Shown: piece after piece, positions 19,501-30,700 of the stretch
How the letters are laid out: each line of letters opens with the position of its first letter
Position numbering within the stretch: the stretch's first letter is position 1
From: Leishmania panamensis
Lineage: Eukaryota > Euglenozoa > Kinetoplastea > Trypanosomatida > Trypanosomatidae
Direction of reading: 5' to 3'
Length of the DNA: 64,000 nucleotides
NCBI RefSeq assembly: GCF_000755165.1
Contig: NC_025867.1
Coordinates: forward strand, 373,894 to 437,893
Made by a program: the position numbers and the translations under genes
Notes under the pieces: model-generated
What the model saw: the letters and a program-made list of their open reading frames with translations, nothing else
Database searches by the model: none
Told to the model about the DNA's origin: nothing

Positions 19501-21996
19501 GCGTACCAGCGGATTGCACACCACTACGAGGAGGTGCACCAGTACGCCGAGGCGGAGAAGTTCTACATCAAGTGTGGCGCCGTCAGCGACGCTGTCGACA
19601 TGTACTCGCGCGCTGGCATGACAGACCACATGTACCGTGTTGCTCAGCGCCACCTGGAGCAGGACAAGTTAGTCGAGCTCTTCGTGAGCCAGGCGAAGCA
19701 GCTGGAGACGAAGGGCGACTACGCCGCTGCCGAGCGCATCTACCTGAAAGTAAACGACGCAGATGGCGCCATAATGATGTACCGCAAGAACCGCGACTAC
19801 ACAAACATGATGCGACTTGTGCAGGCATACCGGTCAAGCTACGTTGTGCAGACGCACCTGGCGCTGGCCTCGCAGTTCCAGAAGGAGGGTAACCTCAAGG
19901 CGGCCGAGACGCACTTCATTGCCGGCAAGGACTGGAGCCGTGCCGTCTCCATGTACCGCGATCGAGACCTCTGGGACGATGCGGTGCGCGTGGCCAAGGT
20001 GCACGGTGGCACCAATGCGGCGAAGCAGGTGGTCGTGTCGCGTGCGACGGTGATGGACAGCGAAGAGGGTGTGCAGCTGCTCGGCAAGTTCAACCTTGTC
20101 GAGGCTGGCATCGACGCGGCGCTGGAGAGTTCCAAGTTTGACCTGGCGCTCCAGTGGGCGCAGCTGGCGCAGCCGGCGAAGGTGCCGTACGTGTACCTCA
20201 AGTACGCCATGCACTACGAGGACCAGGGCGACTTCCGCATGGCCGAGGAGGCTTTCATCAAGTCTGGCAAGCCGCGCGAGGCGATTGACATGTATGTGCA
20301 TCAGCATGACTTCACGAGCGCGATGCGCGTCGCTGAGCACCACGACCCGTCTGCGGTGCCGCATGTCTGCGCCACCAATGGGCGTGTGTGCTTTCAGCAG
20401 GGCAACTACAAGGAGGCCGAGGCGCTGCTCCTGCGTGCCAACGCGCCAGAGACGCTGCTGAAGATGTACGTTGACGCGAAGATGTTCCGCGAGGCTCAGC
20501 GGGTGGCGAAGGAGTACTGCCCGGAAATGCAGGGCGATGTGGCAAAGCGCATGGCGCTAAACTCGAACGACCCACAGAAGGCCGGAGCGGTCTTGGAGGA
20601 GAATGGCGAGTACCAGCTGGCCATTGACACTTACCTGGCGGCGACACCCGAGGTGGTCCCGGACCCGGCGACCCTCGCGAATCTATGGGTGCGCGCCGTG
20701 AAGGTGGCGCAGAAGCACACGCGCAACTTACTGAAAGAGGTGCTGCGCAGCGCCACCGACAAGCTCAAGGCGGTGCAGCGCTACGTCGAGGCGGGTAAAT
20801 GCCTGGAGGACTGCGAGGACTACAAGGGCGCCATCAATATGTACGTGCAGGCGCACAAATTTGACATGGCTGAGACACTGGCGAAGCGTGTGAGTCCCGA
20901 GCTGGAGAGCTTCGTGAAGCGTGCCATCGTGCAGGACAGCATCTCCGGAGGGTCCATGAAGGATGCCAAGGTGGTGGAGGAGATCGACCCCGAGGCGGCC
21001 ATGAAGGTGTATATCGGCAAGGGTGACTTTGCGAACGCGCTACGCATGGCGGCGCGGAAGTCGCAGGAGGAGGTGCAGTACGTGGTTGGCCTGCAGGTGC
21101 AGCACCTCCTTCGCCAGGGCGACGTCGTGCTGTGTCTCGAGGCGCTCAGCACGAACACTATGGACGCAGACGACTTCCGCTTCTACGAGACGTGGATGTC
21201 GGTGGCGCAAAAGGCGATTCCCCTGCTGCCCGGCGACGACGCGGTGGCGACGCTGCTGCAGCCGCTGCACGACGGCCTTGTGAAAGTGATCGATAGCATG
21301 ACGCGGTCTGGTCAGAAGACTGAGGACATCGCCAAGGCCACAGCACTCGCAACCGTTGTGCACATCTACTACATGTCCCGCAAGATGGAGACGGAACTGA
21401 ACATGCCGGATTTTGCGGTGCAACTCATGCTCGGGCTGCCGCGCTGGATTCCGTATGTGGCACCGGATAAAGCGTTCTATGACGCCGGCATGGCCGCGAA
21501 GCGCTCGGGGCTCGAGGGGATGCAGGACGTTGCCTTCCTCTATCTCAACCGCGCACTGGACATCAGCGAACGCATTGACGACGGCGATGCAGACAGCAGC
21601 GGGATCGACAATGCGGACTTTGCCGCGACAGACTTCCCAAAGGTGTACCGCCTACCGAAGGAGCCCACCGTTCCAGCGCAAGCGATGGAGGAGGTGAACA
21701 ACTGGGTGCTGACCGTGTCCATCGACAACACAGCCGCCTCGGACGACCGCACGCTGCCGATGGTGAACGATCCGGAGAACGGGGAGCCGATGTTCGCCGG
21801 CTCCGTGAAGTCCCCGCACACAGGCAAGGTGTTCCCGAGCTGCTTGGTGACCGGCTACCCCGTCATGGATGGTGGTCTAACGAAGTGCTCCCACTGCCAG
21901 CGTCAAGCGAACCAGGCGGACTGGAACAGGTTTGTGCTGATGGCGAAGCGCTGCCCGTGGTGCGGCGCGGCGGCGAACCCCGACTTCAAGGTATAG
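16573..21996 (+). CDS. Intraflagellar transport protein IFT172 (1807 aa)
   Basis: This is the largest peripheral subunit of the IFT-B train, needed to build the flagellum and for turnaround at its tip. Length is close to the usual 1750 residues. The N-terminal third is a pair of WD40 propellers, with recognisable repeats such as AICFSPNNKRLAVADATRHI, MTFSPDSSLLAIAQSDSIV and MCTSRDNTKILTGHLDGTV, and the family-typical YEFTYVSHSQVIVKRL segment near residue 335. From about residue 640 onward it is a long array of TPR-like helical hairpins (YEKAGEIREKDGKFIDAINLYL and similar). The C-terminus has two CxxC pairs (CSHC near 1773, CPWC near 1794) that probably bind zinc, as in other IFT proteins. A Gly/Ala/Ser-rich insertion sits near residues 455-490. 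The gene is complete with no disruption. Other flagellar genes lie 15-20 kb downstream. Confidence 0.95.
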   Translation: MQVQFYQNIMKGQQGTARTQAICFSPNNKRLAVADATRHIQLFDEQGERRDKFATKAASDKGGRGYIVTDMTFSPDSSLLAIAQSDSIVFVYRLGLEWGEKKAIRNKLSQTSPVTCVAWPNTSSQGVELIAFATLDGSVKVGMLKANKSHVLYSHDHPAVSMCTSRDNTKILTGHLDGTVYQYVFEASEDGAEVAGAKRLFVHSCAPYMLAWGESICAAGTDCQVGFYTPKSGHKPQVIPFDPKEVGSFTGGVCNPSGQAVAIAGREQIRVFDLNIRSRKWEEGAVVHLPHSEGFSAMQWKRDGSRLATGSVTGSVDLFDCCLRRYRMRGAYEFTYVSHSQVIVKRLASGTRLVLQSYMGFEIQKVNVYQDRYLVAHTSVTLLLGDLASHKLSEVPWQLTGREKFTFENEQICMVFNVGELCLIEYGKNMILGTCRTEERNAHRISVRVLNPLASDPGAGAAAGSGSAGGQRREVNTTTGSPIVSTSVAGGSGALEAYNSRCVIAYLIDRQTIQIDDLKSGVSIARVAHESKIDWLELDFRASRLLFRDKQHQLYLYHIATQQRTTLLSYCTYVQWVPRSDVVVAQSRLELCVWYNVESPDRVTIVPIRGEVEGMERGNGKTEVIVDEGVSTVAYALDESLIEFRAAMEERDLDRACDLLERTALTPGTEVMWCTLAKVSLQEVKLFVAERCYAALGDVAKVRALQRIHQLAAQARADSAGATTGYEHYTVLAELYMMNNDFKRAEQLYLENGRVEDAMQVWEEMNRFDESLTIAESRGLEDVANRRARYFAWLMETRQYEKAGEIREKDGKFIDAINLYLRGGTPARAAQVVSANNLKPEQQLLEAIAAALFKAQVFEAAGDFFDKLHMTDRAIDAYKRGHAFSRAVDYAKTAAPQQVVPLEEAWGDYLVSQKHVDQAINHYNEAGKYGKAVKAALDSRQWAKAAALLETQRNSGVGSSGAPADTAAPVDAATKSAYQRIAHHYEEVHQYAEAEKFYIKCGAVSDAVDMYSRAGMTDHMYRVAQRHLEQDKLVELFVSQAKQLETKGDYAAAERIYLKVNDADGAIMMYRKNRDYTNMMRLVQAYRSSYVVQTHLALASQFQKEGNLKAAETHFIAGKDWSRAVSMYRDRDLWDDAVRVAKVHGGTNAAKQVVVSRATVMDSEEGVQLLGKFNLVEAGIDAALESSKFDLALQWAQLAQPAKVPYVYLKYAMHYEDQGDFRMAEEAFIKSGKPREAIDMYVHQHDFTSAMRVAEHHDPSAVPHVCATNGRVCFQQGNYKEAEALLLRANAPETLLKMYVDAKMFREAQRVAKEYCPEMQGDVAKRMALNSNDPQKAGAVLEENGEYQLAIDTYLAATPEVVPDPATLANLWVRAVKVAQKHTRNLLKEVLRSATDKLKAVQRYVEAGKCLEDCEDYKGAINMYVQAHKFDMAETLAKRVSPELESFVKRAIVQDSISGGSMKDAKVVEEIDPEAAMKVYIGKGDFANALRMAARKSQEEVQYVVGLQVQHLLRQGDVVLCLEALSTNTMDADDFRFYETWMSVAQKAIPLLPGDDAVATLLQPLHDGLVKVIDSMTRSGQKTEDIAKATALATVVHIYYMSRKMETELNMPDFAVQLMLGLPRWIPYVAPDKAFYDAGMAAKRSGLEGMQDVAFLYLNRALDISERIDDGDADSSGIDNADFAATDFPKVYRLPKEPTVPAQAMEEVNNWVLTVSIDNTAASDDRTLPMVNDPENGEPMFAGSVKSPHTGKVFPSCLVTGYPVMDGGLTKCSHCQRQANQADWNRFVLMAKRCPWCGAAANPDFKV

Positions 21997-23117
21997 GCCA
22001 CTGCGGGGCCGGGAGGGAGGGAGGGGGAATTTAGAGGATACCGTATTGAGAGCGGCACTTGGAGGGACACCCACCCACATACCCACCACCACTGTGCTGC
22101 TTCCTTTGCTTCTGTTTGATCTCCAACTGATGTAGAATGTAATGCTGCCATGCGAAAAAGGCGCTCTTTTCTTCCTCCTCAAATCCCCCGCTCCCTTCCC
22201 CCCCCTCTCTCTCTGTGCTGATGTGTACGTTGTCGCTCAGGTTGCTTATTAGATTTCCTCTTCTTCTCAAGTGAGGCGCGAGGGCGCATAGGTGCGTGTG
22301 TGTGCGGGGCGCGTCTCAAGAGGTCTCTCTTGCCCTACGCATCTCTTTTTTAAGCGGAACCACCAACCACGAAACTAGGCATCGCAGGCCACGGGCGTGC
22401 AGAGGAAGTGTGTGTGTGTGGGGGGAGGGAGGATGGTAGTGAGGCTAAAGAGCACCTCTCTTTTCCTTTCCTAGCGTCCTCTGCGCCCATCACCGATCCC
22501 GGTGTAAGCCGGGTGGCGTGGCAGCCACTGCACCCCCCGATTTCCTTAGCCGTGCGGCGCTCCCCACCCTACCACAGTCTCCCCCCTTAGGAATGTGGTG
22601 GGCTTTTCTTCTTGACTTGCCCATCCTCTTGTGTGAGCGGCAAACGCGTGCAGGTGAAGACGCGCAGCAGCTTCACAAGCGGTGTGCTCAGCACCGGCAG
22701 GGGGAGGGAGGGAGAGAGGGGCGGGGGTGGCTTCACTAGAGCTATTCCCGTATCGCTGTTTCCTCCTTTCTGGATGTGTTGTCCCTCAGCTATCTACCTC
22801 TTTCGCGCTTTTCCTCGTATACCTCCCGTACTGCGAGCGACATCCGCTCGACAGAAATCGCAGCAGTTGTCCCACTGCAGTAGTCGCCAACCAGCAGGCA
22901 CTTGTCGTCTGTAGTGAGGCACTTTTGTCCGCTAACCATAGCCACACATACCATCGTCAGCCACAGGTGTGATACCAGTTGTGTGCCTGTGGCGCCCCTC
23001 CGACGCCCCAGACCTTGACCACACCGTGTAACCCCCTTTCTGCTTCCTCACCAACTCATCGGCATCCATACAAACTCCAGCGCCCCGCTTTCCTTTGGTA
23101 CCCTACATGACATAACA
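21997..23117. other. Spacer and UTRs
   Basis: No gene seen. It begins with G/A-rich sequence, then has CT tracts, a GT/G-rich stretch at about 22408-22432, and mixed-composition sequence at about 22490-22920 with no open frame that looks protein-like. The tract at about 23030-23110 (C/T-rich) probably directs splicing of the small gene that follows. Confidence 0.55.
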
Positions 23118-23546
23118 ATGGTTCGTTATGTGCAACGCCCGTGGTTCTCGCCGCTCGGCTTCATGGCGTCAAGCCCAACCGCCTACGCGCCGATGATTGC
23201 GTGTATCGCCCTCGCCGCCATCTTCCCGTTTCGCTACCATATCTCCGAGTACTTTGAGCGCCAGAGCGATGGCTCGCACGTGGAGCTGCGCCGCAGAGCC
23301 GTCAAGTACTACGCTGAGATGGAGCGGATGCACCGTCGGCAGGCGCTGGTGAACCTAGAAAGTATCCAAGACGACAACGCACCGCACCGCCTCAGTGCGG
23401 TGCTGTCGGTGGAGTCAATCCAGGCAGGCAGCCTAGATCAGGAGTACAACTACTGGTACGCCCACGAGCGTGACGCGATCCGGGCGGAGAAGCTGATAAT
23501 GGAGATACGGGAGCTGAAGGCGAAGATGGCTGCCGAAGGTGCGTGA
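23118..23546 (+). CDS. Small single-span membrane protein, function unknown (142 aa)
   Basis: A short but convincing gene: its codon use is like the neighbours, it begins with ATG in a non-repetitive context, and the protein is of normal complexity. Residues 1-21 are basic and aromatic (MVRYVQRPWFSPLGF), residues about 22-38 form a hydrophobic span (TAYAPMIACIALAAIFPF), and the rest is a charged, largely helical domain with RRRAVKYYAEMERMHRRQAL and a C-terminal coiled coil (AEKLIMEIRELKAKMAAEG). One span near the N-terminus followed by a charged helical tail is common in accessory subunits of mitochondrial inner-membrane complexes, but I see no specific motif and do not assign one. Confidence 0.75.
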   Translation: MVRYVQRPWFSPLGFMASSPTAYAPMIACIALAAIFPFRYHISEYFERQSDGSHVELRRRAVKYYAEMERMHRRQALVNLESIQDDNAPHRLSAVLSVESIQAGSLDQEYNYWYAHERDAIRAEKLIMEIRELKAKMAAEGA

Positions 23547-24772
23547 GAGAGCGAGAGCGAGACGGAGAGCGCCAGGAAAGGCTGCAGTGGTCGGCCCGTT
23601 TCCTCTTCTTCCCTCCCCCTACTCGATGTTTTAGGTTTGTTCGTCCATGCGCTTATTGCCATCTTTCTGTTGCCCCTCGCCCTCTCTGCTTGTGTGTGAT
23701 CCACATCTTGGCGTCTCTGTTGTGTGTGTGTGTGTAAGTGTGTGTGTTGGTGTGACCACGTTTTGGCGGAATGGGTTCAGCGAGGCGCGGGACGGAGCTG
23801 CATTATTATGCGTTGTTGCTTGAAGAGCATGCAAAAGCGTAGACGAACACGCGAACGAGAGAGAGGGCAAACTAACACAGGACGTGCGCGTGCAGCGCTC
23901 GTGCCTGCGTGCACACACACACACACACTTTCTCTGTGCATCTGTGGAGGAAAGAGGGGGGCCTATTATTTCAATCCTAAGCAAACCGAGGTGGGGGCCC
24001 TAGTCAAGACCGATTCCGACCGTCCCTCTCGCACGCCTGCTGCTCCTTCGTTTGTACGCTTGCTCAACTCCTCCCAATGCTGAATCGCTTTTCTTCTCTC
24101 TCATCCTTCGCGCTGCTGCGGCTGCTGCGGCTTCTATTCACATGTGGTGGTGGGAACGCTCTCTTTTGCCGTGCTTTCGCTTATACACACGCACACGCAC
24201 ACACACACCCACACCCACACACACGCATGCATGCGCCGACGTATAGGCATACCCGCGTGCGTATATATATTTTTTAAGCTTCCCCTGGGTGAACCGGTGC
24301 TCATTGAAGCGTCACGCGAGTGGACAGCCCACCCCTTTTCGAAGGTACACGGATACAAAAGTGAACGAGGCCGAATCGCTTCTTCTCAGCAGTCTCCCTT
24401 ATTCCAGAGCGTCTCCCTCCCCTCCCCTCCCCCTCTCCTTCTCCTCTCTCTCGTTGCGTGTTCGCCTGCTCGTTCTTTCGTTGTAGACTTTTTTTTGGGA
24501 GAGGCAATTTACGCGCTCTCTCGCCCACTCAGCTTGGGGCTTTTCGTTGGCGTACTCCATAGACGACAAGGGGAGACGGCACCGCACACCCTCCTCCGCC
24601 CCACCTCCCCTTCAAACGCGTGTGTGCACACAGGCCCACGCATGGCGACACGCAATCAGCGTGACGCATAGACTGACACAGTGCGCACATCAACTTGCTC
24701 AGTTGTCCCTCTCCAGTTGTTTTCGTTTTTCTTTTCGAAATCTCCCTTTCCTTGGCTTGATTTTCACTCTGC
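23547..24772. other. Spacer and UTRs
   Basis: No gene seen. It holds GT repeats at about 23716-23750, CA repeats at about 23912-23930 and 24187-24224, a short TATATATAT stretch near 24262, and C/T-rich tracts at 24410-24455. The CT- and T-rich part at about 24705-24770 is the likely splice signal for the following gene. Confidence 0.55.
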
Positions 24773-27700
24773 ATGAGTGAGCATGTGCGCACCAATGCGG
24801 GCTTGCCGCCCATGTCTCCTGTCGACCTCGCTCCACGGTGGATGATGGTAGATGCAGGGTTGACGACCCCGGCGCCGGCGCTGGCTGCATCAGTGTCTTC
24901 AAGCATGCCTGTGGCTGCTGCACCCTTTGTGCGTAACCCCGTTGCCATGCATCGAACATCCCACCGTGGTGTAGATCCGTATCAAGTTTGCCAAGCATAC
25001 GTGAACCAGCTTCTGGAGCTGCAAGGGGAGCAGGTGAATGTTGCTCAGTCCCTGAGGGCTGTGCTGCGCATCGCATTCATGCACGCGGAGCCGATCTTCG
25101 GAGCGGAGAGCACATCTGGTTCCCCGAAGCAGGCAGGCGCCGCGAAACTCGCCGTCGATAGCGTTGAAAATGTTTTTCCCGGCTGCCGTGGTAGTAACAG
25201 CAGCAGATTACATCAGCAAAGGCCGACGAGTACCGGTGCCGAGGCAGGTTTCCAACCAACTCCGACGTCGTCATCATCGCCGTCGTTGATGGCCTCTATT
25301 ACGTCCCTCGTACACCGTCTGCATGTTCTCCAGCGCGAGTCGGCTGAGTTTTCCGCCACTCGATGCCTGCCGTCACTCGCGGAGCTCTTTGGCACCTTCG
25401 AGATGTATTGGGCCTGGAAGCGCTCTCAGATTTGCGATGGCGGCGTGCAGGAAGAGGAGGAATCCGACACTATTCCTGTCAGTGCGAGCGCCGCAGTCGC
25501 TCGCAGTGCCGTGGATGGTGCGACGACGGCCAGCGGAGTATCTCAAAACGGACCCAACCAGCACCAGCGACCGCCGACGCTGCGTCAGCGTTACGATCAG
25601 GCGCTGCGTGCCCGTGATGAGCTTCTCAGCTTCCTGCAGCTACACGCCGAGGCCGTGCGTGCCTTCGATGCTCAACTGGAGCAGTGGTGCCGCTGTGGTG
25701 ATGTTGGTCCAGCGGCACGATCTACTAGAGGATGGCTAACAGTGAGCCCTGCAGGCACCGGTGGTGCACCGGTCGCCGTATCATGTGATGCCGACACGCA
25801 GGCCCAAGCTCAGCGGCGCGAATTTGAGGCCTACACCTGTGAACTTGTAGAGGTGGCGCAGACGACACGCCACATCGCGCAGCTGTTACAGGCTGCGCTA
25901 CGGGCGTTGTGTCGCCCTTCCCCACGCGGTACGGTGCCCTCACCCAAGCCGCGCGCGGCTGCAGGGATGGAAGACGAGGGCGTCTTCAGCACTTCCCAGC
26001 GTCTACCGCAGACAGGAAGGAATGTGGTCTACTCGCCACGTATCGATACGCAGCGACTTGGTGGGCTGCAAGCCCGATCTTCTGTTAACACAGGAGGGCT
26101 GACTAGCAGCTGCACGAGCGCAAAGCGTGTCGGCACGTATCTCTCGACCGAGCTCAGCGGCAGATCACCATCGTCACCGGCACCTCATACCAGTAGCACT
26201 GTGTCAAGCTCAGCGTGCGGGCTCTGCAGTCCATTGAGCCCCAAAGCTCGAACTCTGAAAGTATGTGTAAAGCCCAGGCAGTGCAATGACAGCAGATCCG
26301 TTAACGGTGCTGAAGACACTGTGCAAGGCTCCTGGATGAATACCCTGTCGCCGCTCACACCACCCCCGACCGCTGCGACGGCTTCAGCGAGCCCGTCATC
26401 CACTCCGCCACACCATATAGAGCCGAATGAGCCACATCCGCAACTGCGAAGACAGCGGCGCAGTCGGCGCCGACTGACGCCGTCGCCTTCGCCCCATCAC
26501 CCAGCGGCTCAGGAGGAGGGCCGTGCTTCACTATACGCGTCTCCATCCACTGCCGACGCCGTCTCGTTATCGCCGCTGACAGTTCAACGTGGTGCTGCGA
26601 CAGCAGTTGCCGGCGTCGTGCCTGCTGCGCAGTCGAGGGAGGCGAGCGCTGACAGGGGGCAACATTGTCTTGTTCCAACACCGTCTGCTGCCTCTCAGGG
26701 GGAGGAGCCGGGGAGCGCAGAGGAGGACAATGGCGTCCAGGCTGCCATGTCGCCTGTTGTCACCCTGCGCCTCGCCGTTGATGGATCCGCGACGCACGAT
26801 CGTGATGGCAATGTAGTGAGTCGCTTGAGCACCCACGCCGGGCATCCGTCATGGTCGAGGAGGCACTGTCTCTCTCAAGATGGGGCTCGATCGCTGCTGC
26901 GTGAGATGGCCTCAGCCTCAGTCAATGCTACGGTCTGTGAGGGTGCGCGACTGTCTAACGCTTCTCAGTTAGCCGATAGTCGCTTCCGCGGCGTTGTTGA
27001 AGGGACCGCATCCGCTGACAGCGAGCGTCAGACTTTTGCGGAGGCGACGGCCGACGTACAGGACGCGACAGCTGTGTACGTGCCACCACCTTGTGAGCAG
27101 CGGGCGCACCATCGCGGCGATTCTCCCGCCACTGCCACCACGGTGGTGCTCGCCGATGTGATGGAGAGCTCGGAGGGTCGCACGGCATCACAGTCCCCTC
27201 CATCGCCGTCCCCTCAGCCGCCGTGCACTTCAGCGACGCACACGGTAAGCACTGTGGCAGCAGCGTGTGCATCTGTGTCCCACAAGGGGAGTGCATCGCT
27301 GCACTTCCTCTCGCCACGATCGCTCTCGATGGACAGTGACGCGGGACGTGGCACCACATGCGGCGAATGTGGCGGCTTAGATGAAGAGGGCTGTCTCAGT
27401 GTAGGCCGCGCGGCCTCGATTCCGACATCACTGTGGCCGCGACTGCATCACAAGGCGGCATCGCGGTCTTCTTCTGCCGCTCTGGTGCTGGCCACCACCG
27501 ACGCGGCTGGAGGTGCCCAGCTGGCCCATAACACAACGGTACCGGCGTCTGCACCAAGTCACTCACTATCAAAGGAGCCAGAGGGCGGTGGCATTACAGC
27601 AAGTAGCTACTTCGCCTCGCCCACAGCGGATCCGAATTTCTACACAGCGCGCGACAGTGGCACTGACGTCTCGCTACCTCCTGCCCCTGCTGCCACCTTT

Positions 27701-30700
27701 CATGCGTCGGCGAGCACTGCATGGCCGGAGCTGTCGCCGAAGCCGCCGCAGCAGACACAACACTCCGAGCAGCAGCAGCAGGGTCATCAAGAGCACCATG
27801 TGCAAGAGTGGGACCACACCTTTAGTCCCACTCCCTTGCTACTGGACAGCCTCGAGAGGGAGCTCGGTGAGTCTCAGCAGCGTCCTCAAGTACCTGCACC
27901 TCCGCGGCACAGCTCACCGGCGTTCTCTGCAAGCAGCGCGGCGCCGGGCAACCCCGCTGGCGCTGGGGAGCCGGGCCGTTTGCTTGAGGAGCGCGTGGTG
28001 TTAACCATGCATGAAGAGCTCAAGGCACTGCGCGCGGAGCAGCGTCACAGTCTACACAAGATGCGTAAATACGTCAAGCACGCGCTTGAGGAGGTGGCCG
28101 AAGCGGTCTCGGCAGCGGGCAGCTGCAATCACAGTAGCAGGGGAAGCAGCCGCACGAGTAGTCGAAGTCATCACCCTCGCACGGCAAACGAGTCGAATCA
28201 CAGCAGTGTGGATGTCTCTACCGAAGGTACGAGAGCCACAGTGGCAGCAGGGAGGCAGCGATACGCCGTACGTGCTTCCCAGCAGGCCCAAACCGAGTCA
28301 TTTTCGAGGTCGAATGAAACGGCAAGCGTCTCGGCTTCCATCAAGACTAGCAACAGCTCCGCGACACTCCCTTCTCGTCTCTTGACCACCCAGCAGCGGC
28401 AGACGGCGCCCGCTGTTCCTGCCTCTCTGCCTTCGAAGGAGGAAGAACTGCAGCGCTCCTTGGCAGTAGCGGAGTCTAAGGCAACGCGACTCGAGCAGCT
28501 CACAGTGCAACTGAAGAAGCGGCTGTGGCTGGCGGAGCTGTCACGGCTGTCGCCCATGTCAGCAACATCAGGGGTAAGAGAGCCGGAGGCAGCTGTAAAG
28601 CGGGGCTCCAGCCTGCGCGATGCATTGGTATACGGCCTCTCAAGTGACGCCGGCCACACAGAGGATGATGACGGCAGCTTGCCAAACGTCGGGCAGGCAG
28701 CTGCGAGCCAGGGCTATTCCAGAGGTAGCAGCACAGCCGCAGGTGGCGTAGCAGTCGAGGAACGAGCGATGCTGTACCTGGTAGACCGCGAGTTGGGCTA
28801 CCACACTCCGTGGGATGCCCCCACGCAACCTCAGCGTCGCCCGAGCACGTTTTGCCGAACGACGAGTGAGGTACCTCGTTCGTCGCGCCAGGTGTCGCAT
28901 GATGGCAGCTGCTCGTCGTCTTCCACGGAGCATGAGCGCTTGCCCAGCCTTTGGTGCTTCGAAGGTAACACTGCTGCCCACTTTTCACCAAGTGTCTCGT
29001 TGGCTCCTACCGGCATCACTGAAGGACTTGACAGTCGTCGACTTTGCTCGAGCTCTGCGGCACCCTCCAGCACTACCGGCGTCGCCTCTTCAACGCGGTC
29101 ACTCGGTATTCTTCGGCAGCGTGCGTCAATCTTTGAAGTACTGCGTCGAGGTCACGCTGCCCGTGACGCGCAGTCATCCGCACCGATGGGGCAGCAGCAG
29201 AGAGAAGCCTCTCAGCTCAGCCCACCACCACCACCACCACTGCAGCATTCGTCGGCAGGCACAGCGGTGGAAGCGCCGGCAGAGCTCACGGCAGCGGCGC
29301 AGCCGACAACGTATTCATCGCCATCGCGTCAGGCTCAGAAACTCTGTTGGCATCCCTACAACGCAGAGGTCCCGTCGAGCAGGGACCAAAGAAAACCAAT
29401 GGGCAAGGCAGCAACGGGCTTTCCCAAGCAATCTGTCTCCTCACGCTGCTATACAGACATCTCTGGCGGCAGCGGCACCGGCTCTGTTGCAGGGGCGGGG
29501 CTAGGGTCATCCGCCTCGGTCAGCACACTTCGCGCCGAGCAGGCACTGCAGAATGCGAAGCGGCTCCTACAGAGTCGAAATGTGGCCCTCGCTGCGGGGC
29601 ATCACGACATCAACGTCAAGTGCCACTCCAGTGCGCTACTCGCGGGAGACACGCAGCCGCCCTTCACTGCGGCATCATCACCCAAGACGCCAGCAGAAAC
29701 TGGGCAGTACAGTGTGCAAATGCCTTATCGCCAGAAAGGGGGCTCAGCAGGGGGTGCGGCTGCTGTCCCTGTCAGCCCCCTCATCCGACCAGGTCAGTGG
29801 GGTGATTGCATGGAGCAGCTTGAAACTGTCTCACCCTCTTCACGCGCCTTTGCGCCTGCTGCTCAGCACGCTGGCATGACAGACACTGCCTCGGCTTTGC
29901 AGCGTGTCAGCGGCTCGGTGGACCGTTGCGCAGTCGACTTCTCTATAGTGAACGGTGGATGTGTGCCCCGCTCGCACTTTCAGTCGCCGGAGAGTGCCTA
30001 TCACCACTATGATACATCCCCGTGCTCTGCTGTGGCATATTCTACCAGCAAGGTACCGCGCTCCTCTTCTCCATCAGGCGCCAAAGCCGCACTGAAATTG
30101 ATGGAGCCGAGCTCCACTCCACCGGCGACGGCCGCAGGCTCATCTCTGCCGGTCGCAGTGTTTCATGCGGCGACGGGTGTGACGCCGACATTACAAGCGC
30201 AGCGCCGTGTTGACAGCGCCACGTCGCCAATCTCCCGCGAAGATGCTGAGGTGGGGGCAGCAGCGGGGGGTCGGGGAGAGCGCGGCGCCAGCATTCATAG
30301 CGACATTACCTTTCCCCATCGCGAGCGCAGTGCACGCAACGCTATCACTTTTACCGATCGCGGCTACAGCCCACTGTCGGACTGCACTACGGATGCACGC
30401 AGCACACGCGGGTTCCGTAGTTCTTCACCTCTACATGCCACTGCAGAGCAACGTGTGCATGATAACAGACACGAGGTACCGGCGCCCCTGATATCGCGGG
30501 CTGGTCAAAGTACGAGTCGCCTCACCGCCTACTCGACGTCACCTACACTGTCGTGTGGCTCTGCTCAGCAGCAGCTGCTGGACACGCTGAAAGAAGAGGA
30601 GTCTACGTTGACAACCGCCCTTGGGTGCCTTCAAGATCAGCAGCGGCAGCTGAGGGAGAAGCATCAGCAGGTGTCGCTACTGGCAAAGCAGATAGCTCTC

